Shown: positions 10,996 to 22,206, numbered from the stretch's first letter. The stretch: DNA of 64,000 nucleotides from Bradyrhizobium sp. AZCC 2262 (GCF_036924535.1 NZ_JAZHRT010000001.1:4092001-4156000), one strand, 5' to 3'. Translations and numbers: made by a program. The notes: generated from the letters alone by a model not told the origin.

Positions 10996-11604
10996 TCACT
11001 TCATTTCCGACAGCCGGGCCGCATAACGGGCCATCAGATCGACCTCGATATTGACCTCGCTGCCGGCACGCCAGCCGCTGAGCGTGGTGACGCTGAGCGT
11101 GTGCGGGATAATCAGCACTGAAAACACGACATCCTCGACCGTATTCACCGTCAACGACACGCCGTCCAGCGTCACCGAGCCCTTGGCAGCGATGAAACGC
11201 GCCAACTCCCGGGTAGTGCGCAGCTCGAACCGCGCCATGTCGGGCAGATCGTCACGCTTGACGATGGTCGCAATGCCGTCAGCATGCCCCGCGACAATAT
11301 GGCCGCCGAGTTCGTCGCCGATCTTCAGCGCGCGCTCGAGGTTGAGTTTGGTGCCTTTGGCCCAATGCTTTGCGGTCGTCATCCCGAGTGTTTCGGCGGC
11401 GGCGTCGACGTCGAACCAGGTCTTGCCGCCCTCGACGCCGGAAGCGACCACGGTCAGGCAGACGCCGTTGCAGGCGATCGATGCGCCGTCGGCAATCGTC
11501 GTCTGGTCGTAACGGCAGGCGATCCGCATGCGGTGCAATTGGCCCTGCGCCGTTGGCGTGAGGCTCGCGATCTCGCCGATGTCGGTGACAATTCCAGTAA
11601 ACAT
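10996..11604 (-). CDS. ribE: Riboflavin synthase (alpha chain)
   Basis: This enzyme dismutates two lumazine molecules into riboflavin. The 202 residues contain the two tandem lumazine-binding repeats of the family: [12 protein letters not shown] with ADGASIACNGVCLTV in the first, and GHIVAGHADGIATI with GSVTLDGVSLTVN in the second. The ATG overlaps the TAA of ribD (TAATG), so translation is coupled. It is called ribE in most proteobacterial annotations and ribC in some. Confidence 0.96.
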   Translation of the reverse strand: MFTGIVTDIGEIASLTPTAQGQLHRMRIACRYDQTTIADGASIACNGVCLTVVASGVEGGKTWFDVDAAAETLGMTTAKHWAKGTKLNLERALKIGDELGGHIVAGHADGIATIVKRDDLPDMARFELRTTRELARFIAAKGSVTLDGVSLTVNTVEDVVFSVLIIPHTLSVTTLSGWRAGSEVNIEVDLMARYAARLSEMK

Positions 11605-12755
11605 TAGGCGCGCTCGTAAATCGTAAGAGTGTCTTTGCCGGGGCTTTCGCTAGCACGTGTCTTGAAGGCAGGCGACCCGGTGAGAGCCGACAGCGGCAAT
11701 GCGTCCAGCGCGGGAATGCCGTCCGTGCCGATGGCCTCAGGCCCTCGCAGCAGCCAGATTTCATCGACAAGGCCCGCGGCAACGAAGGACGACGCCACCC
11801 GCGAGCCGCCTTCCACCATCAGCCTCGTAATGCCCTTGCCGGACAGCGCATGCAGTACCGCCAGCAGATCCAGCCCGGGCGGCTGTGCGGTCGCCGCAAC
11901 GCGCATCACCTGCGCGCCGGCCGCGCCGAGTTTCATGGCCGCCGGAGCTTCGGCGAAGTCCGACGTCATGACCCAGAGCGGCGTCTGGCGCGCTGATTGG
12001 AGCAGCTTGCTGGTGCCGGGTAGCCGCAGCGCGCGATCCAGCACCACCCGCACCGGCGACCGCGAGTCCATCCCCGGCAGGCGGCAGGTCAGAACGGGAT
12101 CGTCCGCCAGCACCGTGCCAATCCCGACCAGGATGGCGTCGCATTGCGCGCGCAACAGGTGCACGCGTGTCTTTGCCGCCTCGCCCGTGATCGCGACCGG
12201 CTTGTGGCCGGCGGCGCCGATCTTGTCGTCGGCGGAGACGGCGACCTTCAGGATCACATGGGGGCGCCTGTCGCGAATGCGACGGAAGTGCCCGGCGTGA
12301 TCGTAGGCGGCTTCCGCCGCGCCAAGGCCAACATCGACTGTGATCCCGGCCGCGCGAAGCTTGGCATGCCCCTGCCCGGCCACTTCCGGATTGGGGTCTT
12401 CGATGGCCGACACCACGCGCGCAATGCCGGAGGCTATCACCGCATCGACGCAAGGCGGCGATTTGCCGAAATGCGAACAGGGCTCGAGCGTCACATAGAG
12501 CGTAGCGCCCCGCGCGGCCTCGCCGGCCCGTCTCAACGCCTCGGGCTCGGCATGCGGCCGGCCGCCCGGTTGTGTCCAGCCACGACCGACGATGATGCCG
12601 TCCTTGACGACGACCGCGCCGACGGCCGGGTTTGGCCAGGTGCGGCCCAGTCCGCGCCGGCCGAGCGCCAGCGCAAGCTGCATGAAGCGCTGGTCCGCGG
12701 CTTTGGCCTCTTTGGATTTCTGCGCGTACTGGTCTTCCAGAATGCGGAAGATCAT
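11604..12755 (-). CDS. ribD: Bifunctional diaminohydroxyphosphoribosylaminopyrimidine deaminase / 5-amino-6-(5-phosphoribosylamino)uracil reductase
   Basis: RibD carries out the second and third steps of riboflavin synthesis. The N-terminal deaminase domain has the zinc motif HAE at 68-70 with Cys93 (EPC) and Cys102 (PPC). The C-terminal NADPH-dependent reductase domain begins near residue 145 and shows [14 protein letters not shown] and [12 protein letters not shown]. The 383-residue length fits a full fusion. The ATG overlaps the TGA of nrdR by 4 bp and its stop overlaps ribE, so all three are coupled. Confidence 0.96.
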   Translation of the reverse strand: MIFRILEDQYAQKSKEAKAADQRFMQLALALGRRGLGRTWPNPAVGAVVVKDGIIVGRGWTQPGGRPHAEPEALRRAGEAARGATLYVTLEPCSHFGKSPPCVDAVIASGIARVVSAIEDPNPEVAGQGHAKLRAAGITVDVGLGAAEAAYDHAGHFRRIRDRRPHVILKVAVSADDKIGAAGHKPVAITGEAAKTRVHLLRAQCDAILVGIGTVLADDPVLTCRLPGMDSRSPVRVVLDRALRLPGTSKLLQSARQTPLWVMTSDFAEAPAAMKLGAAGAQVMRVAATAQPPGLDLLAVLHALSGKGITRLMVEGGSRVASSFVAAGLVDEIWLLRGPEAIGTDGIPALDALPLSALTGSPAFKTRASESPGKDTLTIYERA

Positions 12756-13234
12756 TTGCGTAACGTGGCGACCCGTGCGTCGTCTTCCGCGGAGAGTTCG
12801 CCGAGCACGGCCTCAAAATCCTTGGCCTCACGGAAATTGCGGTAGACGGAGGCAAAGCGCACGTAGGCGACGTCGTCGAGCTGGCGCAGATGCTCCATCA
12901 CGATCTCGCCGATCGCCTCCGAGGAAACCTCCGCCTCGCCGCCGCTTTCGAGCTCGCGCACGATGGCCGAGACCATCTTCTCGACCCTTTCAGGATCGAC
13001 CGGCCGCTTGCGTAAACTGATCTGCAGCGAGCGGACCAGCTTGTCGCGGTCGAACGGCACCCGGCGGCCGTTGCGCTTGATCACGGTGAGTTCGCGCAAC
13101 TGCACCCGTTCGAAGGTCGTGAAGCGGAAATTGCAGGCGATGCACACCCGCCGCCGCCGGATCACGGCCGAATCCTCGGTCGGACGCGAGTCCTTCACCT
13201 GCGTATCGAGACTGTTGCAGCTGGGACAACGCAT
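12752..13234 (-). CDS. nrdR: Transcriptional repressor NrdR
   Basis: NrdR senses nucleotides and represses ribonucleotide reductase genes. The 160-residue protein has a four-Cys zinc ribbon (Cys3, Cys6, Cys31, Cys34; MRCPSC and CIAC) followed by an ATP-cone domain starting [20 protein letters not shown]. It follows glyA by 12 bp and overlaps ribD. The glyA-nrdR-ribD order is conserved in many alphaproteobacteria. Confidence 0.97.
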   Translation of the reverse strand: MRCPSCNSLDTQVKDSRPTEDSAVIRRRRVCIACNFRFTTFERVQLRELTVIKRNGRRVPFDRDKLVRSLQISLRKRPVDPERVEKMVSAIVRELESGGEAEVSSEAIGEIVMEHLRQLDDVAYVRFASVYRNFREAKDFEAVLGELSAEDDARVATLRK

Positions 13235-13246
13235 CCAATGAAGCCT

Positions 13247-14557
<1,311 letters not shown>

Positions 14558-14772
14558 TGGACGAAATATCTCCACCGCCGCAGGCCCTTAGGGGCAAGGC
14601 GGGCGGTTTCTGTGTGGCGGTCGAAAGAAGTGCCTGCGAGATACCACATCGGCCGGAATTGGCCAAGCACTTGCGGTACAGGGCTGATATTTATGCAAGA
14701 TATGGTGGGGAGGAAGGGGTGGCCCGTTCGTTGCCGCGGCCTGAAGCCGGGAGCCCGGCTCCTGCCTCCACC
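14558..14772. other. Upstream region of glyA
   Basis: About 215 bp lie between the glyA start and a dispersed palindrome. It must hold the promoter of the whole glyA-to-thiL run. No riboswitch structure was recognised, and I could not define a promoter with confidence. Confidence 0.35.
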
Positions 14773-14867
14773 GTCATTCCGGGGCGATGCGAAGCATCGA
14801 ACTATGGTGCGCAATTGCGCACCTGAGAATCTCGAGATTCCGGGTTCGCTCCGCGCCCCGGAATGAC
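14773..14867. repeat. Intergenic inverted repeat, GTCATTCCGGG family
   Basis: It begins GTCATTCCGGGGCG and ends CGCCCCGGAATGAC and shares TCTCGAGATTCCGGGTTCG with the copy at 10905-10985. It carries an extra central inverted segment (GGTGCGCAATTGCGCACC). It lies between the GST gene and glyA. Confidence 0.83.
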
Positions 14868-14875
14868 AGCCCCCC

Positions 14876-15511
14876 TCACGCAAACCGGTACGCCCCGCCC
14901 TTCTCGATCGACCGCTGGAACGCCGGCCGGGCGTGCATCCGTCCCAGCCAGGCCGCCAGGTTTGGGTACGGCTCCAGCTTCCCGAACACTTTTGCCATCT
15001 CGCCGACAAAGCTCATCTGGATGTCGGCGCCGGTCAGCGACGGGCCGATAAAGAACTCCCGCCCCTTCAGCGCGCCGTCGACATAGCCGAGATGGTTGGC
15101 CAACTCGCTGTCGATCCGCGGATGCAGCGGCGCGCCCGCTTCCTTCAGCCGTCCGACATAGAGGTTGAGCAATAGCGGCAGCATCGCCGAGCCCTCGGAG
15201 TAATGCATCCACTCGTTATAGGCTTCGTAATCGGCGCTTCCCAGCGCCGGCATCATCGCGGGCTTGTCTTTTCCCTGGCCGTAGCGGCGGATGATGTAGT
15301 CGACGATGGCGCCGGATTCGGCGATCGTCGTGTCGCCGTCGGTGATGACAGGCGATTTGCCGAGCGGATGAATCTTTGCAAGCTCCGGCGGCGCCAGCCG
15401 GGTCTCGGCGTTGCGCTGATAGTGCTTGATCTCATAGGGAAGCCCCAGTTCCTCCAGCAGCCACAAAACTCGCTGCGAGCGGGAGTCGTTGAGGTGATGA
15501 AGGGTGAGCAT
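14876..15511 (-). CDS. Glutathione S-transferase family protein
   Basis: A 211-residue cytosolic glutathione transferase. The start ATG at 15511 has GAGGAAAG upstream. The N-terminal thioredoxin-like domain opens MLTLHHLNDSRSQRVLWLLE and contains the gamma-glutamyl-binding ESGAIVDYII block, preceded by a cis-Pro region (GKSPVITD). The C-terminal helical domain follows from about residue 90. The active-site position is Ser11 (SRSQ), as in several bacterial beta-like and theta-like enzymes. The substrate is unknown. It is monocistronic, with dispersed repeats on both sides. Confidence 0.9.
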   Translation of the reverse strand: MLTLHHLNDSRSQRVLWLLEELGLPYEIKHYQRNAETRLAPPELAKIHPLGKSPVITDGDTTIAESGAIVDYIIRRYGQGKDKPAMMPALGSADYEAYNEWMHYSEGSAMLPLLLNLYVGRLKEAGAPLHPRIDSELANHLGYVDGALKGREFFIGPSLTGADIQMSFVGEMAKVFGKLEPYPNLAAWLGRMHARPAFQRSIEKGGAYRFA

Positions 15512-15553
15512 GGCGCTTTCCTCTGATTTTGTTGATCGGCCGAAGCCAAACCT

Positions 15554-15582
15554 GTCATTGCGAGCGAAGCGAAGCAATCCAT
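15554..15582. repeat. Short inverted repeat GTCATTGCGAGCG...CAATCC
   Basis: The segment GTCATTGCGAGCGAAGCGAAG and its trailing CAATCC match, in inverse orientation, the unit at 31447-31481. It is one arm of a dispersed palindrome. Confidence 0.6.
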
Positions 15583-15593
15583 CTTCTCGCTTG

Positions 15594-15667
15594 TAGCCCG
15601 GATGAGCGAAGCGATATCCGGGGCGGTGTTAGGTGGTCCCCGGATGTCGCTGCGCTCATCCGGGCTA
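15594..15667. repeat. Intergenic inverted repeat, TAGCCCGGATGAGC family
   Basis: Ends are exact inverse copies: TAGCCCGGATGAGC and GCTCATCCGGGCTA. It is a relative of the element at 5619-5705. Confidence 0.82.
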
Positions 15668-15714
15668 CGGCTCCTGACACGATTTCGCGATCTCGCGGCG
15701 CTGATCGCCCGAGG

Positions 15715-16157
15715 TTTGCATCTTTCGTTGGCCCTCTTCGAAATAGAGGGCGCAGGGAAGACCGGGTGCTTGCTGCACCCGCGGTCTCGCGTGCGATTTG
15801 CGCTAAACAAAGTGCACACGAGCATACAGGGCAGCGGGAGCATTCCGGCCTTCCCTGCGCAATGGCTTTACGGCTTACTTCGTGCTCTTCCCGGAGAACG
15901 GCTCTTTTGCCTCCGTCGCCAGCGAGACAGATCCCGCCAACTTAACGCCAGCACCGCGGCGCCCGAACCACACGACTTCACCGTACGCTTCAGGCACGTA
16001 CGTCTCGCGCCATTCACGTCCATCGCATCTCACCGCGCGTTCGTGACGATGGCCAACGCCCCTCATCTGCCGCGAGACGGGCGGAGTTATGGGACTGATT
16101 TGGGTGAGAACGAAAGCGGAATATTTTTGCGAGCGCGGCTGGACACAACATCTGGCT
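15715..16157. repeat. Long degenerate Bradyrhizobium-type intergenic repeat
   Basis: From memory, this stretch belongs to a roughly 450-bp sequence that recurs many times in Bradyrhizobium and related genomes and is often annotated on either strand as a hypothetical protein (conceptual products contain GAGKTGCLLHPRSRV). Open frames of 138 to 185 codons cross it in several phases, none with a proper ribosome site or a protein-like C-terminus. I therefore call it a repeat and not a gene. The remaining parts of the 15512-16543 gap hold no gene I can support. Confidence 0.55.
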
Positions 16158-16543
16158 GATTTGCCTGTCGGCTAACGCATTCGATATCTCTTGCCGCCCC
16201 ATCAGCTTTTGCGGTCTCGGGATGAGCGCCTCCCGAGCGTGTCCTGCCTGCCGCATAATGTGGCATGCTTACCCGCATCAAAGCGCGCCAGCGCCTGTCG
16301 AGGTAGCCGGCCAATCTCCGGCGCCCCTTCTACCCTTCATTTAAGTGGTCCGACGTTGAACCATGCCGCTGTTCCCTTGACGTACAGTCATGGGGACGGA
16401 GGTTTCCCGTGACGAAGCAACCCCATAGCGTACGCCGACAGCGTGGCACGGCATCGTTGAAATTTGCTGCACGTGATCCAGTTCACAGTGCAATGCTTCG
16501 GGTGGGTCCATAAACGCCTGGGGCGGATGGATGGATTTCGCAA

Positions 16544-16795
16544 ATGTCTGATTCACGCTCACATAGCGAACACCGGGCTAAATCGAGGCGATGGCTGACA
16601 ACGGCCTTCCTGATTTACGGGATGATGGTCGTCGGCCTGCTCGGATTCTTTATTGTCTTTCCAGATATGAAGACCCATGGGACGCAAGGCGAAGGCGCGC
16701 CCATCCAGACTGCAGCGAAGGCGCTCAGATATGAGGCGGTGATCGCCAACTGGAACCGATATCGCAACAAGGATGCAAGGGCAGAAGCGCACTAA
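16544..16795 (+). CDS. Small single-pass membrane protein
   Basis: An 83-residue product with a basic, His/Arg-rich N-terminus (MSDSRSHSEHRAKSRRW), one membrane segment at about residues 18-40 (TTAFLIYGMMVVGLLGFFIV) and a hydrophilic C-terminal tail. The topology should place the N-terminus in the cytoplasm. No family is recognised and no partner gene is adjacent. The ribosome site is weak (GGATGG). The clean membrane segment argues that it is real. Confidence 0.6.
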   Translation: MSDSRSHSEHRAKSRRWLTTAFLIYGMMVVGLLGFFIVFPDMKTHGTQGEGAPIQTAAKALRYEAVIANWNRYRNKDARAEAH

Positions 16796-17046
16796 CGAGG
16801 GGTAGCGCGCTCGGCGTCGGCATCCATTTTTTACGCCAACAAATCATCCAATCCGTGCAATAGGATCCTACTGCCCGCATCGACATCGTATCTCAGAATC
16901 CTAATGTCGTGGGCATTCAACGTCGCCGCAAAACTGTTCGCTTCTGGGCAAGCCCCGCGCCACCAAAAATAGATGCGGCTTTTCGCCGAATTGGCCGCCT
17001 CACACATCGCCCTCGTATGCCGACGCATGCCGCGACGACCGTTTGC

Positions 17047-17268
17047 TTACAGCCCCGTATAGCCCGCCTTCACCGGATCGTTGCTGCCGTCGAGTTGGCG
17101 CAAGTAAGTCAACCCGCACACGGTCAGCCGGTGCGGATCCTTCTCGCCCGCCTCCACGAGGGTGGCGAGATATTCGGTCACCTTGGCGCGCGCCTCGTCG
17201 TTGGCCGCGGCGGTGCGGTTCACAAGCAGGTCATAGGTCTGCATGATGCGGTCGATCGCGGCTTCCAT
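17047..17268 (-). CDS. Small hypothetical protein (73 aa)
   Basis: A 73-residue soluble, mostly helical protein beginning MEAAIDRIMQTYDLLVNRTA. The start is well supported by AGGAGAATTCC just upstream. I recognise no domain. It is followed at close range on the same strand by nothing obvious, and the 74-codon gene behind it (17305-17529) reads in the same direction 36 bp upstream, so the two probably share a transcript. Confidence 0.65.
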   Translation of the reverse strand: MEAAIDRIMQTYDLLVNRTAAANDEARAKVTEYLATLVEAGEKDPHRLTVCGLTYLRQLDGSNDPVKAGYTGL

Positions 17269-17304
17269 GGAATTCTCCTGAGTTGCGTGATGCGGGTGAT
17301 GCGG

Positions 17305-17529
17305 TCAGGCCGGTGTGTGCGCTTCGAATTCGGCAATCGCCTTGTTGGCTAGCCGGAGCTTGTTCAATTCGCCGTGCTGAAACATCTTCACGATGATTTC
17401 GAGCAGCCGATCGTCGGTGACGATGCTATCGGCAATGGCGCCGGTCCTGCGCAGATAGTTCGACGCGATGGCGTAGGCATCGCCCACCACCTCGAAGTTC
17501 ATGATTTGAATTCCGCGCTCGACCAGCAT
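17305..17529 (-). CDS. Small hypothetical protein (65-74 aa)
   Basis: A small helical protein. The first ATG (17529) is almost touching its GGTGAGG, so the internal ATG at 17502 (MNFEVVGDAYAIASNYLRRT), with GGAAT upstream, may be the true start and give 65 residues. No family is recognised. It lies directly upstream of the 73-residue gene on the same strand, which suggests a two-gene unit. Confidence 0.6.
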   Translation of the reverse strand: MLVERGIQIMNFEVVGDAYAIASNYLRRTGAIADSIVTDDRLLEIIVKMFQHGELNKLRLANKAIAEFEAHTPA

Positions 17530-17638
17530 GCCTCACCTGTTCCGTGACAGGGGTGACAATGCGCGCGGCCCGGGTTGGTTCCATCTTTTTTGGAACCTCA
17601 CTTTTTTGGCAGCAGAAACAGTGCGTTTCGGCGTGATT

Positions 17639-18736
<1,098 letters not shown>

Positions 18737-18770
18737 TTACCCGCCGCACCTGAACTTGAAGTTGACCCAA

Positions 18771-18804
18771 AACATCCCGCCGCGACGTGCCGCGGCGGGA
18801 TGTT
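18771..18804 (-). terminator. Strong intercistronic hairpin between binding-protein and ATPase genes
   Basis: AACATCCCGCCGCG at 18771-18784 and its exact complement CGCGGCGGGATGTT at 18791-18804 form a perfect 14-bp stem with a 6-base loop, followed on the minus strand by TTGGG. It is 11 bp after the binding-protein stop. It may partly terminate, or protect, the upstream message, giving more binding protein than ATPase. Confidence 0.75.
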
Positions 18805-18814
18805 TGCTCATCGA

Positions 18815-20101
18815 CTATTGCGCGGCCTTGCTGACCAGCGGCGCACCCTCGGCCAGCACCTTCGCGATGTCCTCGCGCTTGCCGGTGACGGCCCTGGTGA
18901 CCGTGTCGTTGAACGCCTTGTGCACGGCGGGCCATTGCGGGAAGTAATAGGCGCCACGTACCTTGTCCGGCGAATCCAGCACCGATTCCTTCAACAGCTT
19001 CATGAACGAATCTTCCGCCGCGAGTTCCGCCCAGAACTCGGTGTTGGGCGGCGGCGCGCCGGTCGCCTTGAACAGCTTCTTCTGGCCTTCCTTGTCGAGC
19101 ATCATGGCCTCCAGCATCTCCTTGGCGAGCTTCTTGCGCTCCGGCGCGATCGACTTCGGGATTGCCCAGCCCCAGATATCGTCCCAGGCGAACGGCCTGG
19201 CGCGATTGGGACCGAGCGGGAAGCGCGTGGCGGCGACCTTGCCTGATATTTTCGACTTGGCCGGATCGTTGAACGTGCCCCACCACAGCGAGTCGGCGAC
19301 GGTGAAGGCCGCATCGCCCGACATGAAGATGGCGTTGGCTTCGTTGCGGTCGTAGGCCGGCATGCCACGCGGCACGATCTTGTGGGTGTTGATCGCATCC
19401 CACCAATATTCGACGGTCTGCTGCATGCACGGATCGGTCATGCTGGATTTCCAGCCGGCCGCGGCGAGCTTCGCATTGTCGCGCTCATAGGGCGGCATCA
19501 GCACGTCGCAATTGTTGCCCCACATCGACCAGAACCAGCTGAACCAGCTGTTGTTCATCGACATGCCGCCGACATAGCCGAACTTGACCTTGCCGTCCGC
19601 CTGCAGCTTCTTGCTCGTGGTTACGAGCTCTGCCAGCGTCTTCGGCACTTCCTCCGGCTTCACGAGGTCGGAGCGGTAAAAGAACACGCTAAATGTCTGT
19701 CCCATCGGCACGACCGTGTTCTGGCCTTGCGCGTTGGCGAACACCACCGGCGCCATGCTCCACTTGTCGGCAAATTTGTTGGCCGCGACGTCATCCGTCG
19801 GCTCCAGCAGATGCGCCCAGGTCTGCCCCCAGTCGTCATTGTGCCAGATGACGTCGTACTGATCCGAGTTCGAGGTCAGCGACGCCGTCATTTTCTCGAC
19901 ATAGACGCCGTAGGAATTCGGCACCTTGACGATCTTGACGCCGTTCTTGGCGCCCCAGGCCTCGAACATCGCAATCGAGGCGTCCTGGATCGGGCTCGGC
20001 TGGTAGCCGATCCGCAGCTCCTTCACCTGTGCGGCGGCACCGCCGGTCGCAGCCACTAGGGCCGCGGTCGCCGCAACGAACCATCTCGCCAGTCCCTGCA
20101 T
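18815..20101 (-). CDS. Extracellular solute-binding protein (sugar ABC family)
   Basis: A 428-residue periplasmic binding protein of the carbohydrate ABC family (SBP type 1). The start is preceded by GGAGGAGAGG. A Sec signal peptide (MQGLARWFVAATAALVAATG, cleavage after GGAAAQ) is followed by a mature domain beginning VKELRIGYQPSPIQDAS. A family-like YDVIWHNDDWGQTWAHLLEP hinge region is visible. It stands between permease and ATPase genes of the same importer. The ligand cannot be assigned. Confidence 0.93.
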   Translation of the reverse strand: MQGLARWFVAATAALVAATGGAAAQVKELRIGYQPSPIQDASIAMFEAWGAKNGVKIVKVPNSYGVYVEKMTASLTSNSDQYDVIWHNDDWGQTWAHLLEPTDDVAANKFADKWSMAPVVFANAQGQNTVVPMGQTFSVFFYRSDLVKPEEVPKTLAELVTTSKKLQADGKVKFGYVGGMSMNNSWFSWFWSMWGNNCDVLMPPYERDNAKLAAAGWKSSMTDPCMQQTVEYWWDAINTHKIVPRGMPAYDRNEANAIFMSGDAAFTVADSLWWGTFNDPAKSKISGKVAATRFPLGPNRARPFAWDDIWGWAIPKSIAPERKKLAKEMLEAMMLDKEGQKKLFKATGAPPPNTEFWAELAAEDSFMKLLKESVLDSPDKVRGAYYFPQWPAVHKAFNDTVTRAVTGKREDIAKVLAEGAPLVSKAAQ

Positions 20102-20146
20102 AGCCTCTCCTCCTCGTTTTTGTCGTTGTGTCCTGTCTTGCCTCAG

Positions 20147-20983
20147 CTAAATCCTTAAACCCCTGATGACGTATTTCTGGCCGAACAGCGCGATCAGGAA
20201 CGCCGGCACCAGCGCCATGACTGCGGTCGCCGCCATCAGATTCCAACGCAGCCCCATCTCCGTGACGAACTGCGCCATCACGACCGTAATCATCGGCACG
20301 CGGTTGCCGGTCAGGATCAGCGCGAACAGGAATTCGTTCCAGGTGAACAGCCAGCACAGCACGGCGAGCGCGGAGATCGCCGGCAGCGCCGATGGCACCG
20401 CGACGCGGATGAAGGCTCCCCATCGCGTGCAGCCGTCGATCATCGCGGCGTATTCCATCGACGGGTCGATGCCGTCGAAAAAGCCCTTCATCAGCCATGA
20501 GAAGAAGCAGATATGCACCGCGATATGCGGCAGCAGCAGTCCGGTATAGGTGTCGTAGATGCCCCAGCTTTGCGTCACGAAATACAGCGGCAGCACCCAG
20601 GAAATATAGGGCACGCAGCGAAATACGTAGATGGTCCCGAACCAGAGCCGCGAGGCCGGCCCGGTGAAGCGCGACAGCATGTAGCCGCTCGAGACCGTCA
20701 CCAGCAGCGAGAACACGGTCGCCAGCGTCGAGATCAGCGCGCTGTTGAGGAAGGCTGCGACGATCCGCTCGTCGCTCAGCACCTCGGCGAAACTGGCGAG
20801 CGTGAATTCAGTGCCGCGATGGACGTAATAGACGCCGGACTCCGGCCGCAGCGAGGTCAGGATCAGCCACAGCACCGGAAAGGCGAACGCAAAGCAGATG
20901 AAAGCAAGTGCCAGCGCGAACAGCGTCTTGCGGCCGATCGGCGGCAGCCACGGCAGGAATTCGGAACGGTTCACCATCGGCAT
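20147..20983 (-). CDS. Sugar ABC transporter permease (MalG-like)
   Basis: A 278-residue inner-membrane permease with six predicted segments. The EAA loop that docks on the ATPase is EYAAMIDGCTRWGAFIRVAV near residue 188. It starts at 20983, or two codons later, and follows the partner permease after 4 bp. The ending GQKYVIRGL is typical of MalG-type subunits. Confidence 0.93.
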   Translation of the reverse strand: MPMVNRSEFLPWLPPIGRKTLFALALAFICFAFAFPVLWLILTSLRPESGVYYVHRGTEFTLASFAEVLSDERIVAAFLNSALISTLATVFSLLVTVSSGYMLSRFTGPASRLWFGTIYVFRCVPYISWVLPLYFVTQSWGIYDTYTGLLLPHIAVHICFFSWLMKGFFDGIDPSMEYAAMIDGCTRWGAFIRVAVPSALPAISALAVLCWLFTWNEFLFALILTGNRVPMITVVMAQFVTEMGLRWNLMAATAVMALVPAFLIALFGQKYVIRGLRI

Positions 20984-20987
20984 CGGA

Positions 20988-21896
20988 TCAGGCCTTTGCG
21001 ATGCGGTCGACGAGGCGATAGAGCACCACGCCGATCACGAGGATGATCAACCCGCCGATGATGGCCGCCGCCGACCCGCGGCCGAGATCGAGGTTAAGGA
21101 AGGCGTGAACATAGGCATAGAGGCTGAACAGTTCGGTCGAGCGCCCGGGCCCGCCGCCGGTCAGCGTCCACACGATGTCGAAGGTGCGGAAGGCGTCGAT
21201 GGCGCGGATCACCACGCAGACCACGATCACCGGACGCAGCATCGGCAGCGTCAGGAAACGAAACACGCGCCAGGTGGTGGTGCCGTCGATGGCGGCGGCC
21301 TCGAACGGCTCCTTCGGCAGGCTCTGCAGGCCTGCCAGCAGCAGCAACGTGAACCACGGCGTCCACAGCCAGATGTCGGTCAGCAGGATGATGCCGAACG
21401 CGCTCCAGCGCTGCACCAGCCAGGGCTGCCCCTCGAGGCCAATGGCCTCCAGCACCACATTCACGATGCCGAACTGGTCGTTGAAGATCCAGCGGATCAT
21501 GATCGCGGCGATGACAGGCGCCACCATCAGCGGCACCAGCAGGATCGTCTGCACCAGCTTTTGTCCGCGAAACGGGCGGTTGAGCAACAGCGCCAGCATA
21601 AGCCCCGCCACCAGCGCGCCGGCGACGCTGAGCACCATGAACAGAAAAGTGTTCGGCAGCACCACATAGAGGAACGCCGGATCGGATATCACGGCCACAT
21701 AGTGATCGAAGCCGATCCAGGTCTTTTTGGGATTGTAGAGCGCCCAGTCGCGAAAGCTGGCGTTGGCGCCGATCACGATCGGCACGACCTGAAACAGCAG
21801 CATCAACAGCGCAGCCGGCGTGATCAGAAGCAGCACAAAGCGCTGTTGCTCGCCGAACATGGGACGCCGCGATGCCGACAAGCCGGTTTTCCCCAC
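20988..21896 (-). CDS. Sugar ABC transporter permease (MalF-like)
   Basis: A 302-residue inner-membrane permease. The EAA loop PKEPFEAAAIDGTTTWRVFR lies near residue 195 and the hydrophobic segments fit six passes. The start is a GTG at 21896; the ATG 12 codons later (MFGEQQRF) is the alternative. It is the first gene of the operon and is preceded by a good sigma-70 promoter and an operator array (21954-22036). Confidence 0.92.
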   Translation of the reverse strand: MGKTGLSASRRPMFGEQQRFVLLLITPAALLMLLFQVVPIVIGANASFRDWALYNPKKTWIGFDHYVAVISDPAFLYVVLPNTFLFMVLSVAGALVAGLMLALLLNRPFRGQKLVQTILLVPLMVAPVIAAIMIRWIFNDQFGIVNVVLEAIGLEGQPWLVQRWSAFGIILLTDIWLWTPWFTLLLLAGLQSLPKEPFEAAAIDGTTTWRVFRFLTLPMLRPVIVVCVVIRAIDAFRTFDIVWTLTGGGPGRSTELFSLYAYVHAFLNLDLGRGSAAAIIGGLIILVIGVVLYRLVDRIAKA

Positions 21897-21953
21897 CTGG
21901 AGCTCAAGCCGTCACGACTCTTGTGGCCGGTACGTGCGTGGAGCCTGCAAGCG

Positions 21954-21983
21954 ATTATGGGCGGGGCGTCGAAGCCTAGTCAA
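21954..21983 (-). promoter_or_regulatory. Sigma-70-type promoter of the ABC importer operon
   Basis: On the minus strand TTGACT (21983-21978), an 18-base spacer and CATAAT (21959-21954) form a good promoter. Transcription should start near 21947, leaving a leader of about 50 bases before the GTG of the first permease gene. Confidence 0.65.
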
Positions 21984-22036
21984 TGCGGATTGTGCGGGAG
22001 CACAATCGGATTGTGGGAGAGCACAATCGGATTGTG
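21980..22036 (-). promoter_or_regulatory. Three operator-like units at 21-bp spacing
   Basis: Two perfect palindromes CACAATCGGATTGTG lie at 22001-22015 and 22022-22036. A third unit with only the half CGGATTGTG conserved lies at 21986-21994. All three are spaced 21 bp apart, two turns of the helix, and the nearest overlaps the -35 box. Their centres fall near -40, -61 and -82 from the predicted start, which is the layout of activator sites. The cognate regulator is not identified. Confidence 0.65.
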
Positions 22037-22068
22037 CGAGAGCAGCAAACCATCAACCTTTGGTACGC

Positions 22069-22112
22069 CAAAAAACAAAACGCACCGGATCCGGAAAACC
22101 GGGCCGATGCGC
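22069..22112 (-). terminator. Terminator of the ldtR-like gene
   Basis: On the minus strand, GCGCATCGGCCCGG pairs imperfectly with CCGGATCCGGTGCG and is followed by TTTTGTTTTTT. It lies about 95 bp after the regulator stop and insulates it from the ABC operon. Confidence 0.75.
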
Positions 22113-22206
22113 CTTGAGCAGGGCTTACTGCCTTGCCAGTTCATCGTCCGCTTTTGGCTGCCGGTCTTTTGAGTGGCCGGCTTGGCCATTACGCGGAAGA
22201 AACGTC

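Noticed and set aside
15602..16159. 185-codon open frame on the plus strand
   Set aside because: It lies in the degenerate repeat at 15.7-16.2 kb, has no ribosome site, and overlapping frames exist on both strands; treated as repeat sequence.
16831..17028. 65-codon minus-strand frame (CEAANSAKSRIYFWWRGACP)
   Set aside because: Protein-like in part, but with no good ribosome site or known relative; too weak to call.
21980..22189. 69-codon frame with repeated SHNPIVL residues
   Set aside because: The repeats are the translated operator palindromes and the rest is the ldtR terminator; not a gene.
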